Source: Thermoplasmata archaeon | Lineage (GTDB): Archaea > Thermoplasmatota > Thermoplasmata > UBA184 | Length of the DNA stretch: 5,884 nucleotides | Reading direction: 5' to 3' | Assembly: GCA_030043505.1 (NCBI GenBank) | Contig: JASHXN010000021.1 | Location: forward strand, 1-5,884 | Shown: positions 5,239-5,884 of the stretch, one piece after another | How the letters are laid out: every line of letters begins with the position of its first letter | Position numbering within the stretch: the first letter of the stretch is position 1 | Notes under the pieces: generated by a model | Told to the model about the DNA's origin: nothing | Seen by the model: only the letters and a program-made list of their open reading frames with translations | Databases searched by the model: none | Translations under genes and position numbers: made by a program

Positions 5239-5884
5239 TCAGCAGAACGCGGCGACGTGGAACGAGTCGTCCTGGTACTCGCCGACCGGGCTGTACAGGT
5301 CGACGAAGAGCGCGTCGACGTTCAGGTTACGCGGCGTGATCCCGGACCACGACGGGGGGGAGGGGGCCGACGTGCCCGGATCGCCCGGCGTCACCAGGTA
5401 CGCGCAGTCAAGGACGTTCGTGCCGAAACTGACCTCGTAGGATCCCGTGCTGATCCAGGCGGAGCTGGTCGCGCTGCCGCGATCGAGTTCGCCGGAGCTT
5501 TCCACGACCCCCCAGAGCGGGGCGGAGCAGACGACCGCCACGGTGAACGAGGCGTTCTCGTAGTAGCCGGTCGAGTTGTACGTCTCGACCTGGACGGTCT
5601 CGTTCGCCCGGCCGTACGTCGCGACCGTCGCCATGCCGGGCGCCGTCGCGGGTCCGGAGGTCGTACCCTGGACGGTCGCCAGGTAGGCGCAGGTGCTGAC
5701 GTTCTGGTCGAAGCCGACCACGTAGAACCCGTAGTCGTCCTTCGCCGCCGACACCGCCCCCGAGCCGGCGAGCAGCGTACCGGAGGCGCTGACGGTCGCC
5801 CATTGTACGCCCGAACAGAGGGCGACGATCTGGAACGCCGCGTCGGCGGCCGTTCCGTCGATCGTGGTGGTCGTGACCCGTGCC
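5239..5884 (-). CDS. Probable exported protein with tandem ~95-residue Cys-paired repeats (5' end outside the window)
   Basis: The frame is open from the right edge to the stop at 5239, giving the last 214 residues of a larger protein. It shows the end of one repeat (1-23) and two complete repeats (24-119 and 120-214). Each begins with a tryptophan (WATV, WGVV), continues SGxLxxGS, then a Y-V-F core with NVxxCAYLxT, and ends in a beta-strand finishing with Cys (VAVVC, VAAFC). Cysteine spacing is exact: C65 to C119 and C160 to C214 are both 54 apart, suggesting one disulfide per repeat. The composition (Thr, Ser, Gly, Tyr, Asn; almost no Lys) and N-glycosylation sequons suggest a cell-surface or secreted protein. 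The pattern recalls beta-rich repeat domains in actinobacterial secreted proteins of unknown function, from memory. No membrane anchor follows the last repeat, so any signal peptide or anchor must be upstream. A GTG at 5754 is inside a repeat and is not a true start. Confidence 0.8.
   Translation of the reverse strand, partial: ARVTTTTIDGTAADAAFQIVALCSGVQWATVSASGTLLAGSGAVSAAKDDYGFYVVGFDQNVSTCAYLATVQGTTSGPATAPGMATVATYGRANETVQVETYNSTGYYENASFTVAVVCSAPLWGVVESSGELDRGSATSSAWISTGSYEVSFGTNVLDCAYLVTPGDPGTSAPSPPSWSGITPRNLNVDALFVDLYSPVGEYQDDSFHVAAFC

Noticed and set aside
5006..5440. A plus-strand open frame across the 5113-5238 intergenic region
   Set aside because: Both ends lie antisense to supported genes and the composition shows no domain; the palindrome lies inside it.
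1..5884. CRISPR array, IS element or prophage signals
   Set aside because: No direct-repeat/spacer pattern, transposase motifs, terminal inverted repeats or phage-like genes were seen; the non-coding stretches are all under 200 nt.

Overview
This 5.9 kb window is GC-rich (by eye about two thirds G+C) and reads as archaeal. It carries a membrane-anchored archaeal-type Lon protease (LonB), an archaeal-type NMN adenylyltransferase with a GRFQPFHxGH motif, archaeal TATA-like boxes, and GTG/TTG starts with GTGA stop/start overlaps. The FolD is divergent and, from memory, resembles the Thermoplasma enzyme more than the bacterial type. I lean to a high-GC member of Thermoplasmatota, but this is an inference and not a placement.

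Layout: bases 1-2716 hold a leftward operon in the order lonB, a 79-residue four-cysteine protein, and nadM (cut by the left edge). lonB overlaps the small gene by 4 nt, and 13 nt separate the small gene from nadM. Bases 2717-2903 are a divergent promoter region with a clear TATA-like box for lonB, a weaker one for folD and a short inverted repeat. Bases 2904-4165 hold a rightward pair: folD, then a second small four-cysteine protein overlapping it by 4 nt. Bases 3976-5112 hold a leftward radical SAM protein of the archaeal type related to pyruvate formate-lyase activating enzyme. It converges on the small protein and overlaps it by 190 nt. Bases 5113-5238 are non-coding and carry a 10+10 bp inverted repeat with a third related half-site. 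From 5239 to the right edge is the 3' part of a leftward gene for a repeat protein, probably exported, with about 95 residues per repeat.

Functionally the window mixes housekeeping (membrane proteolysis, NAD synthesis, one-carbon folate metabolism) with three proteins I cannot assign a job: two small Cys4 proteins, each translationally coupled to an enzyme gene, and the radical SAM protein. The points most worth checking are: FolD lacking the canonical catalytic lysine and glutamine; the two coupled Cys4 proteins; the antisense overlap; the repeat architecture of the surface-type protein; and the palindrome upstream of the radical SAM gene. I found no CRISPR array, tRNA, rRNA or insertion sequence.
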